13,089 nucleotides of DNA from Chloroflexota bacterium (GTDB lineage: Bacteria; Chloroflexota; Dehalococcoidia; DSTF01; RBG-16-68-14), in NCBI GenBank assembly GCA_022561355.1, contig JADFRJ010000045.1, forward strand, positions 1-13,089, in the 5' to 3' direction. The notes beneath the pieces were generated by a model. The model saw only the letters and a list, made by a program, of their open reading frames with translations, searched no databases and was not told the origin of the DNA. Every line of letters begins with the position of its first letter. Positions within the stretch are counted from its first letter, which is position 1. The position numbers and the translations under genes are program-made. Positions 5,605 through 12,425 of the stretch are shown here, in pieces.

Positions 5605-7276
5605 TCTCTTTCGTTACCTCCTCCGGCTCTATCCTGGCAGCATCCAGCGCTGCCAGCAAGTGCTTGACCTCGGACTGGAACACTCCCCGGCGCTCAGCGA
5701 CGCTCGCCAGCACCGCTTCGCCGCCCCTGATGCGCGCCCAGAGGCGCAGCCGTGGCACGTAAAACGTGGCCAGGAGGCCGGCGAGCAGCAGGCCCGACGC
5801 GATCCAGATGAACTTCACCCCGGGGTCCTTTCTCACCTCGATGCCGGCGAACTCGCGCGGGCCTTCGAAGAGGTACTCGCGATCGCCTACTGTTGCGGGC
5901 TCGCCGGTCAGCAGCGTGAGCGCCTGGCCTCCGAAATCGCCCACGATTGTCAGGTAGGGCTCGCCCTCCGGCGTCTCCGAAAGCACCGTCAGCGCCCGGC
6001 CTTCGTCAGTGATGCCATCCGACACGATAGACGGCAGGCCGTTCACGGCCTCCAGCGTCCACTCCAAGCCGCCGGCCTCGTGAGGCTCCCCCATCGGCAC
6101 GATGAAACTCGCCTCGTTGTCGTCACGCTCAAAGACGGCCAGGCTCCAAGTCTCGTCCGTGACGTTTGGGAGAATGCCTACCCAGAAGTCGCGGCCCGTG
6201 CCCGGCACCGTGATCAGCGTGCCGTTCGCTTCCTCGATGAAGTCCGTTGGGACGATGACGTCGTCGAGCAGGACAACGCCTGCCCCGTCGCGCACGACGA
6301 TATGAGGCCCGGGGCTCAGTTCGCTCAGCGCCAGGACCTCGCTGTACGTGGTGTTGCCCGTCTCCACATCACTGATTCGCAGGGCGACGCCTTCGCCGAA
6401 GTAGCCCGACTGGTGGAATCGATAGCCGTTGTAGGAGATAGGATCGTTGACAGTCGTGAAGCCTCGAGCCACCTCCTCGCCACCCTGGTAGATCACCAGC
6501 TCAGTCCGATAGTCCGTCGGCGTGCCACCCTCGCTGAAGAGGCCCACCGCGTCGATCACCTCGATCTGCATCTGGTCGGGGTGGCTGACGGCGAAGACCG
6601 GGCTGGTCGTGCCCTCGGCGATCAGCATTGCGCTCGTGAACCCCCCGAGCTGCGATACGAGGCCGCCGACCAGGAAGAGAACGAGCGCGAGGTGGCTGGC
6701 GAACGTGCCGAGCTGCGCCCAGGCGAACCGATCGGCGAACAGGTAGGTCGTCTCGCCTTCCACCGCGCGCCGGACCTTGTAGCGTCTCGCGCTGAGCAGC
6801 GCCTCCAGCCGCTGCTCTATCGGCGCGGCGTCCACATCGGGCGCCACGAATGCGACACGGTTCGCGGCCCGCTCGAAGAAGCTATCCGGGAGCTGTTCGC
6901 GCGGCTTGGTGACGTTGCGCCAGATATCAAGGAAGCGATCGATCACATAGATGCCGATGGCCACCGCCGTTATGCCCAGCACGGCGATGAACCACCAGGA
7001 GCGCACGACGGTGAACAGCCCCGCGCGATGCATCGGCTCCGTCATGAAGCCAAAGTTCGCGCGGTGCGATTCAAGCCACGTGTCGACGGCGGCCGGGCTC
7101 CCCTGAATCGCGGGGGGGATCTGCGGCAGCACGACGGCCAAGAATCCTGCAACCGCCAGGAACAGGATCACGGTGATGGCGAACTGCGCCGACGCGAGCA
7201 GGCGCCAAAGCACAACGAGCAGCTCTGCGCTGCGGACGGGCCGCGAGGCGTGCTGAGCCGACTCCGCCTGCGCCAT
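5597..7276 (-). CDS. resB: ResB/Ccs1 cytochrome c assembly protein
   Basis: A 559-residue protein with the ResB plan: membrane segments at about 29-53, 94-114 and 193-212, a long extracytoplasmic domain of about 270 residues, and a last membrane segment at about 487-508. His195 in the third segment (FASHLALVLFLVGG) sits where the family carries a heme-ligand histidine. ResB works with CcsA/ResC in system II to carry heme across the membrane and attach it to CxxCH apocytochromes. No ccsA/resC is present in the window, although resB usually lies next to it. The start ATG at 7274-7276 shares one base with the stop of the upstream thioredoxin-like gene (TGATG), and the end overlaps lgt, so three genes are translationally linked. 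Confidence 0.92.
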   Translation of the reverse strand: MAQAESAQHASRPVRSAELLVVLWRLLASAQFAITVILFLAVAGFLAVVLPQIPPAIQGSPAAVDTWLESHRANFGFMTEPMHRAGLFTVVRSWWFIAVLGITAVAIGIYVIDRFLDIWRNVTKPREQLPDSFFERAANRVAFVAPDVDAAPIEQRLEALLSARRYKVRRAVEGETTYLFADRFAWAQLGTFASHLALVLFLVGGLVSQLGGFTSAMLIAEGTTSPVFAVSHPDQMQIEVIDAVGLFSEGGTPTDYRTELVIYQGGEEVARGFTTVNDPISYNGYRFHQSGYFGEGVALRISDVETGNTTYSEVLALSELSPGPHIVVRDGAGVVLLDDVIVPTDFIEEANGTLITVPGTGRDFWVGILPNVTDETWSLAVFERDDNEASFIVPMGEPHEAGGLEWTLEAVNGLPSIVSDGITDEGRALTVLSETPEGEPYLTIVGDFGGQALTLLTGEPATVGDREYLFEGPREFAGIEVRKDPGVKFIWIASGLLLAGLLATFYVPRLRLWARIRGGEAVLASVAERRGVFQSEVKHLLAALDAARIEPEEVTKESD

Positions 7277-7929
7277 CAGCTCGTTCCTTCCAGGAGCAGC
7301 CCAATCCGCTCAGCTAGCATTTCGTCGGTCAACGGCCCGTAGGTAATGTCCTGGAGGACGCCTGCCTCGTCGAGGAAATAGCTCGTCGGGATGCCGTCAA
7401 TCGGGCCGCCCAGACGCCAGATATCCTTCAACTCACCGTCGCGATCGATTGCGATTGGGAACTCGATGCCGAACTCCTCCGCAAACTTGAGCACTTGATC
7501 GTTCGTCTCCTGGAGGTTCACGGCCACGATTTCAAGGCCGTCTTTTCGATACTCCGCATACGCTCGGACGAGGTCAGGCATCTCGGCGCGGCAGGGGGCG
7601 CACCAACTCGCCCAGAAGTTGAGGACGATCGGCTGCCCTTGGAGGTCGCTCAGCCGGAGCGTTCCGCCGCCCGGCTGCTCCAGCAAGAAGTCCGGCCCGG
7701 CGCGGCCGACCTCTGGCGCCGGCGAACGGCCAGTGGGGTTCTTCGCCTCAGGCAGTTCGACGGCACCGTAGGCGTCCTCGATGCCGCCGCCTCCCCGCGA
7801 GTCCCAGTACCACAAGCCACCGAGGATCACCGCGAGCAGGCCCAGCGGCAGGATCAGGCTCTGCACCACGCCGGCCCAGCGTGGGCGCGCGTCCGGCACG
7901 TCGCCGTTGGCCTCGTTCATGTTGTCCAT
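7276..7929 (-). CDS. resA: ResA/TlpA-type thiol-disulfide oxidoreductase of the cytochrome c operon
   Basis: A 217-residue protein with one membrane anchor (about 21-42) and an extracytoplasmic thioredoxin fold. The redox site is WCAPC (C110, C113) in NFWASWCAPCRAEMP, and the cis-proline is P181 (DGIPTSYF). In system II cytochrome c maturation ResA reduces the CxxCH disulfide of apocytochromes before heme attachment, and its place directly before resB supports this role. The stop overlaps the resB start by one base. The ATG at 7929 comes 3 bases after the stop of the M23 gene. I see no clear ribosome site, so it may be translated by re-initiation. An ATG at 7920 is an alternative start. Confidence 0.9.
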   Translation of the reverse strand: MDNMNEANGDVPDARPRWAGVVQSLILPLGLLAVILGGLWYWDSRGGGGIEDAYGAVELPEAKNPTGRSPAPEVGRAGPDFLLEQPGGGTLRLSDLQGQPIVLNFWASWCAPCRAEMPDLVRAYAEYRKDGLEIVAVNLQETNDQVLKFAEEFGIEFPIAIDRDGELKDIWRLGGPIDGIPTSYFLDEAGVLQDITYGPLTDEMLAERIGLLLEGTS

Positions 7930-7932
7930 TCG

Positions 7933-8688
7933 CTATGGCGAGAACGCCGCTTGATAGAGAGCGCGTGACGCGTCCGCATCGAGACCGGCGCCGAGGTAGC
8001 TCTTGCCGATTCGGATCTCAAAGTGCAGGTGCATCTGCGTACCCGGTTCGGTCACAGACTCCGGCGTCCCCGAATCGCCCACGTAGCCGATGTGCTCGCC
8101 TTGGGCCACCTCTGATCCTACGTCCACATCTTCCGCAATGCCGTCCAAGTGCGCGTATCTCGTCACCGTTCCGTCTGGGTGCTCTATCCACACCTGCCGG
8201 CCCCGGAACGCGTCCTCTACCTCCGGCGTGCCTCCACTCTCCTCGATAAGCGCCTCGAACTCCGCGAGCGTTGCTGCCGTGAGTCCCTCATATCCCCAAT
8301 CAGCCCTGACCACGGTACCGGCCCGCATGGCTAACACTTCTGTGTCCAGCCCAACAAACGCGCAGTTGTCCGAATCGTAGACATCGACGCCCTCATGCGT
8401 TCCACTCCGATACTCACGGGACGCGCCGGGCATCAGGTTGTCGTCGTCGGGCAGGCAGCCATCTTCTATCGGGAACACGAGGCCGGTGATGTCAACGGTG
8501 GGCTGGGGTTCCGGGGTATGAGAGATTGTGCCCGTCGTTGTGGTGGCCGTCGAGCTCCCGGTGACGTTGGGAACCCATTCTATCGTCACGCCAACGGGCT
8601 CGGAGTCGTCGCTCCCGAAGGCAGCGGTGACGACCACCCCTACGACCATGGCGGCGAGCACAATTAGTGCGACGAGTCGCAATCTCAT
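7933..8688 (-). CDS. Secreted M23 (LytM-type) metallopeptidase
   Basis: A 251-residue protein with an N-terminal signal anchor (MRLRLVALIVLAAMVVGVVV), a Thr-rich linker and a C-terminal M23 domain. The zinc ligands are visible as H98 and D102 (HEGVD) and the second His of HLH at 220-222; H180 (RYAHL) is the further active-site histidine. All catalytic positions are kept, so it should be an active peptidoglycan endopeptidase rather than a degenerate LytM activator. About 30 extra residues (133-163) lie between the first ligand and the RYAH motif. The start is ATG 8688; the purine run AAGGGG touches it with no spacer, which is unusual and makes the start slightly uncertain. It is first in the operon with resA, resB and lgt. 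Confidence 0.9.
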   Translation of the reverse strand: MRLRLVALIVLAAMVVGVVVTAAFGSDDSEPVGVTIEWVPNVTGSSTATTTTGTISHTPEPQPTVDITGLVFPIEDGCLPDDDNLMPGASREYRSGTHEGVDVYDSDNCAFVGLDTEVLAMRAGTVVRADWGYEGLTAATLAEFEALIEESGGTPEVEDAFRGRQVWIEHPDGTVTRYAHLDGIAEDVDVGSEVAQGEHIGYVGDSGTPESVTEPGTQMHLHFEIRIGKSYLGAGLDADASRALYQAAFSP

Positions 8689-8724
8689 CCCCTTGTAGTG
8701 TGAAACGAACTCCGGGCAAGTCCA

Positions 8725-8753
8725 AGGATAGCACTTGCCATCTAGCGGAGAAA
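8725..8753 (-). promoter_or_regulatory. Possible promoter of the M23-resA-resB-lgt operon
   Basis: On the minus strand an extended -10 (TGC then TATCCT, 8733-8725) lies 37 bases upstream of the M23 start. A poor -35 candidate, TTTCTC at 8753-8748, is 17 bases further up. It lies in the gap after nadD. This is a motif match only. Confidence 0.3.
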
Positions 8754-8772
8754 CCGCGGTGCGGCGGCAGGG

Positions 8773-9372
8773 TTAGGTTGCCACGTAGAGGTGATGTTCG
8801 TGAATATAGGCTTCCACGCTTGCTGGCACGAACCCCATAAGTGGCGTGCCTTTTGAAGCCAGCGTTCGGACCTGTGTTGCGCTGAAGGGCAGTTGGGGCA
8901 TATCCAGCCATATGACCCGCTTGCTCAGGCCGGGGAGGAGCGCCTCCAGCTCAGGGTTGGTCTGCCTTTTGTCGCTGCGCACGGCCACGGCTAGCGCAGC
9001 GAGCTGGATCAGCCGCTCCGGCTCGTGCCAGTTCGGCAGGTCCTCTAGGGCGTCCTGGCCAAGCACCAGCGTAAAGCTGTCGTCTTCATACTGCTCGCGC
9101 AGCTCCTCCATGGTATCTACGCTATAGGTCGGTCCCTTCCGCTCCAACTCGACCGTGCTCACGGACCACGTCGGCTCATCTGCCACCGCTAGCTGCACCA
9201 TCGCGAGGCGATCAGCGGCCGATGCGATCGTACGGCCTCTCTTTCTCCAAGGATCCCCAGCCGGAATCCACGTCACCGTGTCAAGAGCAAGCTGCTCCTG
9301 CGCACATTCAACTAGCTCGACATGCGCCCTGTGGACAGGGTCGAACGTGCCACCAAGGACCCCGCGCTTCAT
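8773..9372 (-). CDS. nadD: Nicotinate-nucleotide adenylyltransferase
   Basis: A 199-residue nucleotidyltransferase that joins nicotinate mononucleotide and ATP to form deamido-NAD in the cytoplasm, a step of NAD synthesis. The ATP site is GGTFDPVHRAH at 7-17, and the C-terminal SATQVR at 164-169 matches the ISSTxIR signature. WIPAGDPWRK and the DALEDLPNWHEPERL block are also typical. The chosen ATG at 9372 overlaps the obgE stop in an ATGA arrangement and gives the usual short N-terminus (MKRGVLGG). A GTG at 9381, three codons earlier, has a better ribosome site (AGGAG, 5-base spacer) and is a serious alternative. Coupling to obgE suggests one dnaA-obgE-nadD transcript or an obgE-nadD pair. 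Confidence 0.93.
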   Translation of the reverse strand: MKRGVLGGTFDPVHRAHVELVECAQEQLALDTVTWIPAGDPWRKRGRTIASAADRLAMVQLAVADEPTWSVSTVELERKGPTYSVDTMEELREQYEDDSFTLVLGQDALEDLPNWHEPERLIQLAALAVAVRSDKRQTNPELEALLPGLSKRVIWLDMPQLPFSATQVRTLASKGTPLMGFVPASVEAYIHEHHLYVAT

Positions 9373-10628
9373 AACGGCCACCGCAACTCCTCACCCGCAA
9401 TGCGCACCTTATCGCCATCCGCAATGCCGGCCTTTCGCAACGCCTTCTTCACGCCCATCCTTGCAAGCCTCCTGGCAAGCTCCGCTCGGATTTCTTCCGA
9501 TTCTACACCGAGCCGCAGCGCCGCTTCCTCCGGCCGCTTGCCCCGGACGATGAACGTTCCGCCCCGCTTCTTAACCTGGATCACTTCTTCCATCAGCACA
9601 GGCACGATCGGTGGAGCCTCGTCTGCCTTCCCGCTAGCAGTATCCTGGCGCTCTTCCAAGACGATGCGAAAGAGCGCATTGAGCAGCCTATCCACGCCTT
9701 CACCACTAAGCGCCGATATCGAGAACGTCTCAAGGCCTCGCTGCCCCAGCGCAGCCTCTACTTCAGCACACGTCCCCTGGGTCCCTTCTATGTCGATCTT
9801 GTTCAGTGCCACCAGCCATCTCTTGTCGATGAGGCCTTCGCCGAACTCTTCCAGCTCGCTTCGCACACTCTCAATGTCACGTATTGGATCATCGCTAGAG
9901 ATATCCACAACGTGCAGCAGCGTCGTCGTCCTCCGGATGTGCTGCAGAAATTGCGTACCTAGCCCAGCGCCTTCGTGAGCGCCCTCGATCAACCCCGGCA
10001 CGTCCGCGACTACAATCGTTTCGTAGTTCAACTCTGCGATGCCCAAGCTCGGTTCTAAGGTCGTGAACGGATACGCGGCCACCTTCGGTCGCGCTTTTGA
10101 GATCGCCTGCAGCAGAGACGACTTGCCCGCGTTTGGCAGTCCCACAAGTCCCACCTCTGCCAGAAGCCGCAGCTCCAGCCGTAGCTGTTTCGTCTCGCCA
10201 GGCAGGCCACGCTCAGCAAATCGCGGTGCTTTTCGTATTGATGTCGCGAACCTCGCGTTTCCCCTGCCGCCAGCGCCACCTCTGACAACTTCGCTTCTCA
10301 TGCCCGCAACGTTGAGATCCGCGAGCTGGTTGCCTTCCTCATCCCAGATGATTGTACCCACGGGCACCTGCAGCACAATGTCCTTCGCATTCTTGCCATG
10401 ACGCTTCTGCTTTCCACCCGATACGCCATTCTTGGCTCGCGCTGTCCTGACTCGACGCAGGTCATCGAGCACGAGCACCGCCGTCGTCGCCTCCACCCAA
10501 ACGCTTCCGCCATGGCCACCGTCACCGCCGTCAGGCCCACCCTTCGGAACGAAGCGCTCCCGGCGAAAACTCACAACGCCGTTGCCACCGTTACCCGCTA
10601 TGACAGTAAGAGAAACTTCATCTAGCAT
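9369..10628 (-). CDS. obgE: Obg-type GTPase (ribosome assembly / stress)
   Basis: A 419-residue GTPase with three parts. Residues 1-158 are the glycine-rich Obg fold (FVPKGGPDGGDGGHGGSV, VVRGGAGGRGNARF). The G domain has the P-loop GLPNAGKS at 163-170, G2 in YPFTT, G3 DVPGL at 209-213, G4 NKID at 276-279 and G5 SAL at 305-307. Residues from about 345 form the Obg C-terminal (OCT) domain, ending GIADGDKVRIAG. Obg binds the large ribosomal subunit and links growth to GTP/ppGpp level. The start is ATG 10628; no purine-rich ribosome site is visible upstream, so its mRNA may be short-leadered. It ends in a 4-base overlap with nadD. Confidence 0.96.
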   Translation of the reverse strand: MLDEVSLTVIAGNGGNGVVSFRRERFVPKGGPDGGDGGHGGSVWVEATTAVLVLDDLRRVRTARAKNGVSGGKQKRHGKNAKDIVLQVPVGTIIWDEEGNQLADLNVAGMRSEVVRGGAGGRGNARFATSIRKAPRFAERGLPGETKQLRLELRLLAEVGLVGLPNAGKSSLLQAISKARPKVAAYPFTTLEPSLGIAELNYETIVVADVPGLIEGAHEGAGLGTQFLQHIRRTTTLLHVVDISSDDPIRDIESVRSELEEFGEGLIDKRWLVALNKIDIEGTQGTCAEVEAALGQRGLETFSISALSGEGVDRLLNALFRIVLEERQDTASGKADEAPPIVPVLMEEVIQVKKRGGTFIVRGKRPEEAALRLGVESEEIRAELARRLARMGVKKALRKAGIADGDKVRIAGEELRWPL

Positions 10629-10645
10629 GTTTGGATCACAATGTA

Positions 10646-10651
10646 ATCATA
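10646..10651 (-). promoter_or_regulatory. Possible -10 element for obgE
   Basis: TATGAT on the minus strand differs from the -10 consensus by one base and would place the transcript start about 10 bases before the obgE ATG, in line with the lack of a ribosome site. No convincing -35 is seen at 17 bases. Confidence 0.25.
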
Positions 10652-10705
10652 CTCATCAGCCTGTGATGTGTGTTGATGTTGGGGAAAGAGAACGGCAATG
10701 TGCCG

Positions 10706-12043
10706 CTAGGCGGCAGAGGGTGTCTTGAGTGTGGCGATGAGTTGCTCTACGTCCGCTCGCGTTTGGGGGAGAGCCTTGTGCTCTTTCGTGATGCGCCGGC
10801 AGGCGTGGAGCACGGTCGAGTGGTCGCGGCCGCCCAGGAGTTGGCCAACTTCGACGAGTGACCGCGAGCCGTGCTGGCGCAGGAGGTACATCGCGATGTG
10901 GCGGGCGTACGTGATATCGCGCGCCCGGGATGGGCCCTTGATCTGGGAGAGCGATACGGTGAATTGGCGGCAGACCGCTTCCAAGACGGCTTCAGGCGAG
11001 AGTTCAAGATCGGATGCGGGAGAGAGCGGGTATAGCGCTTTGAGCGCCGCGCCGGGGGAGAGGGCGTTTTTAGAGAGGTCCGCGAACGCGGTCGCGCGGT
11101 TCAGTGCGCCTTCTAAGTCGCGTACTGTTTCGTAGGGCTGCTTGGCGATCACATCGATGATGGTCTGCGGCAGCGCCTTGTCGAGCTTGGCAGCCTTGCC
11201 TACAAGGATGATGCGGCGGTCCTCTGCCGAGAGCGCCTCGAGTTCGAGTGCGAGGCCTGCGCGCAGCCTGGACAACAGGCGCTCCGAAAGACCGGGGAGC
11301 GCATCCAGGTTGGCATCGACGGTAAGGACGACCAACCCACCGCTGGAGTGGAGGCTGTTGAAAATGTGGAAGAACTGGTCCTGTGAAGCGGACCTCGTTG
11401 CGAGGAAGCCAAGGTCGTCTAGCAGCAGGAGGTCGCACTGGCGGAACGGGTCTCGGAAGGTGTGCGGCTTGCCGGTGCGCACGGCCTTTCCATAGCGGTC
11501 GACGAACGTTTCGGCCGTGAGCGCCAGGACGCGCCGTCCGGCTTTCGCGGCGCGGTGGCCAATGGCATGCAGCAAGTGTGTCTTGCCGAGGCCGGGTGCG
11601 CCGTACAGGACGAGCGGGTTGTATGTGGCCTCACACTCGGCGATCTTGGTGGCTGCCCGATATGCCAGCCGGTTTCCTTCGGTGACAGTGAACGACTCGA
11701 ATGTCAGGTGGGCATCGAGGTCGGCGGGCGGGCGCGTGGCCCGAGTTGGAGCGCGGTCGCTGTCCGCTGGCGCGGCCGGTATCTCCGGCGCACCAAGTAC
11801 CTGAAACTGGATCGACACGGGATCGCCTAGGAGTTGTGAGACGGTCTTGCCGATGACGACGTTCATCCGGGAACGCAGCCACTCCACGGCGAAGTCCGAT
11901 GGCACGCCGACGACAAACTGGCCTTCGTCAACGCGAATGCCAACTGTGTCGCGGAGCCATGTATCGAAGTTTGGTCTGGTGACCTGGAGTTCCAGTTGGC
12001 CCAGAGCGGCCTCCCAGAGAGCTTGTGGTGTGCGATCCGGCAC
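10706..12043 (-). CDS. dnaA: Chromosomal replication initiator DnaA
   Basis: A 445-residue initiator with the DnaA domain order: domain I at about 1-82, a Pro/Ala/Arg linker (85-110), AAA+ domain III and DNA-binding domain IV. Walker A is GAPGLGKTH at 148-156 and Walker B LLLLDDLGF at 205-213. The arginine-finger segment is LLSRLRAGL (R259), and the DnaA signature is GGRDHSTVLHACRR at 404-417. It opens oriC in its ATP form and regulates its own gene. The start is GTG 12043, because AGGAG lies 7 bases before it and the protein then begins PDRTPQALWEAAL, as in domain I. An upstream in-frame ATG at 12073 would put that ribosome site inside the gene. dnaN does not follow; obgE and nadD do. Only a weak 6-bp hairpin (10701-10715) overlaps the stop. 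Confidence 0.96.
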   Translation of the reverse strand: MPDRTPQALWEAALGQLELQVTRPNFDTWLRDTVGIRVDEGQFVVGVPSDFAVEWLRSRMNVVIGKTVSQLLGDPVSIQFQVLGAPEIPAAPADSDRAPTRATRPPADLDAHLTFESFTVTEGNRLAYRAATKIAECEATYNPLVLYGAPGLGKTHLLHAIGHRAAKAGRRVLALTAETFVDRYGKAVRTGKPHTFRDPFRQCDLLLLDDLGFLATRSASQDQFFHIFNSLHSSGGLVVLTVDANLDALPGLSERLLSRLRAGLALELEALSAEDRRIILVGKAAKLDKALPQTIIDVIAKQPYETVRDLEGALNRATAFADLSKNALSPGAALKALYPLSPASDLELSPEAVLEAVCRQFTVSLSQIKGPSRARDITYARHIAMYLLRQHGSRSLVEVGQLLGGRDHSTVLHACRRITKEHKALPQTRADVEQLIATLKTPSAA

Positions 12044-12091
12044 CTGGTGTCTCCTCAGGCAGCAGGCATGCACTGTCGGCGGATACTGGGG

Positions 12092-12100
12092 TGTGGCTAA
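12092..12100 (-). promoter_or_regulatory. DnaA box, one mismatch
   Basis: On the minus strand this is TTAGCCACA, one base from TTATCCACA. It lies about 50 bases upstream of the dnaA start, within its likely leader, where it could take part in self-regulation. Confidence 0.45.
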
Positions 12101-12167
12101 CTACCCCGACCGATGTCAGGCACGCGTCTACTGCATGCTGGTGTAGATTGAACATACCCGGAGCCTC

Positions 12168-12176
12168 TGTGGAGAA
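12168..12176 (-). promoter_or_regulatory. DnaA box, one mismatch
   Basis: On the minus strand this is TTCTCCACA, one base from the TTATCCACA consensus. It shares its orientation with the other two boxes in the gap. Confidence 0.45.
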
Positions 12177-12177
12177 A

Positions 12178-12199
12178 CCCCGGCGGTTGTCCGCTGGGG
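12178..12199 (+). other. Hairpin in the dnaA leader region
   Basis: Arms 12178-12186 and 12191-12199 pair over nine bases around the loop TTGT. Read on the plus strand the one imperfect pair is a G-U wobble; on the minus strand it is an A-C mismatch. No T-run follows directly, so it is not an obvious terminator. Confidence 0.35.
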
Positions 12200-12259
12200 C
12201 TCGCGGAGCGGCGTTTCGTGTGCCCTTTCTCCTCCGCAAGAAGCCCCCAGGCGAGGGTG

Positions 12260-12290
12260 AATATAGCACGATACACAGTGTGGGGATCAA
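12260..12290 (-). promoter_or_regulatory. Possible dnaA promoter
   Basis: On the minus strand an extended -10 (TGC then TATATT, 12268-12260) is preceded by TTGATC at 12290-12285, with a long 19-base spacer. It would give dnaA a leader of about 210 bases containing the hairpin and two DnaA-like boxes. The GTGCTAT core also occurs in the candidate promoter of the M23 operon. Confidence 0.3.
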
Positions 12291-12386
12291 GCCTCTTATG
12301 ACGACTTCGGCTGAAATCGCGAAAATAAAGTTGGCCTTTCCTAAGCCGCATAGGCCCCGGTTGCAGCGCCGTCGGGACGCCGCCTA

Positions 12387-12392
12387 TATAAT
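12387..12392 (+). promoter_or_regulatory. Probable -10 element of coaX
   Basis: A perfect TATAAT lies 33 bases before the coaX ATG, with the expected transcript start at about 12399. The nearest -35 candidate, TTGCAG at 12361-12366, is poor and 20 bases away. A perfect DnaA box lies just downstream, on or after the predicted start point. Confidence 0.45.
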
Positions 12393-12401
12393 TGAGCTCG
12401 C

Positions 12402-12410
12402 TGTGGATAA
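12402..12410 (-). promoter_or_regulatory. DnaA box, perfect TTATCCACA
   Basis: TGTGGATAA on the plus strand is the exact complement of the strongest DnaA box. It sits 15 bases before the coaX start and about 360 bases upstream of dnaA, so DnaA bound here could repress coaX or form part of the origin. Confidence 0.65.
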
Positions 12411-12425
12411 ACTGGCTGACGCCGC

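Larger units (their letters stand above)
12044..12425. other. dnaA-coaX divergent control region, candidate oriC
   Basis: These 382 bases hold no convincing gene. They contain one perfect and two near-perfect DnaA boxes, all in the same orientation, AT-rich patches (about 12258-12275, 12310-12330 and 12384-12395), a hairpin and promoter-like elements for both flanking genes. Bacterial origins often lie next to dnaA, so this may be oriC, or only the self-regulated dnaA promoter. Three boxes are few for a typical origin. Confidence 0.5.

Noticed and set aside
5495..7342. Long plus-strand open frame of 615 codons
   Set aside because: It runs antisense to resB and lgt, is rich in Arg/His/Asp as expected from the complement of GC-rich codons, and resembles no family. 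It is a shadow of the real genes.
10701..10715. Hairpin at the end of dnaA
   Set aside because: A 6-bp stem overlapping the stop codon with no T-run is too weak to call a terminator.
12279..12287. TGTGGGGAT as a fourth DnaA box
   Set aside because: It has three mismatches to TGTGGATAA, which is within chance expectation.
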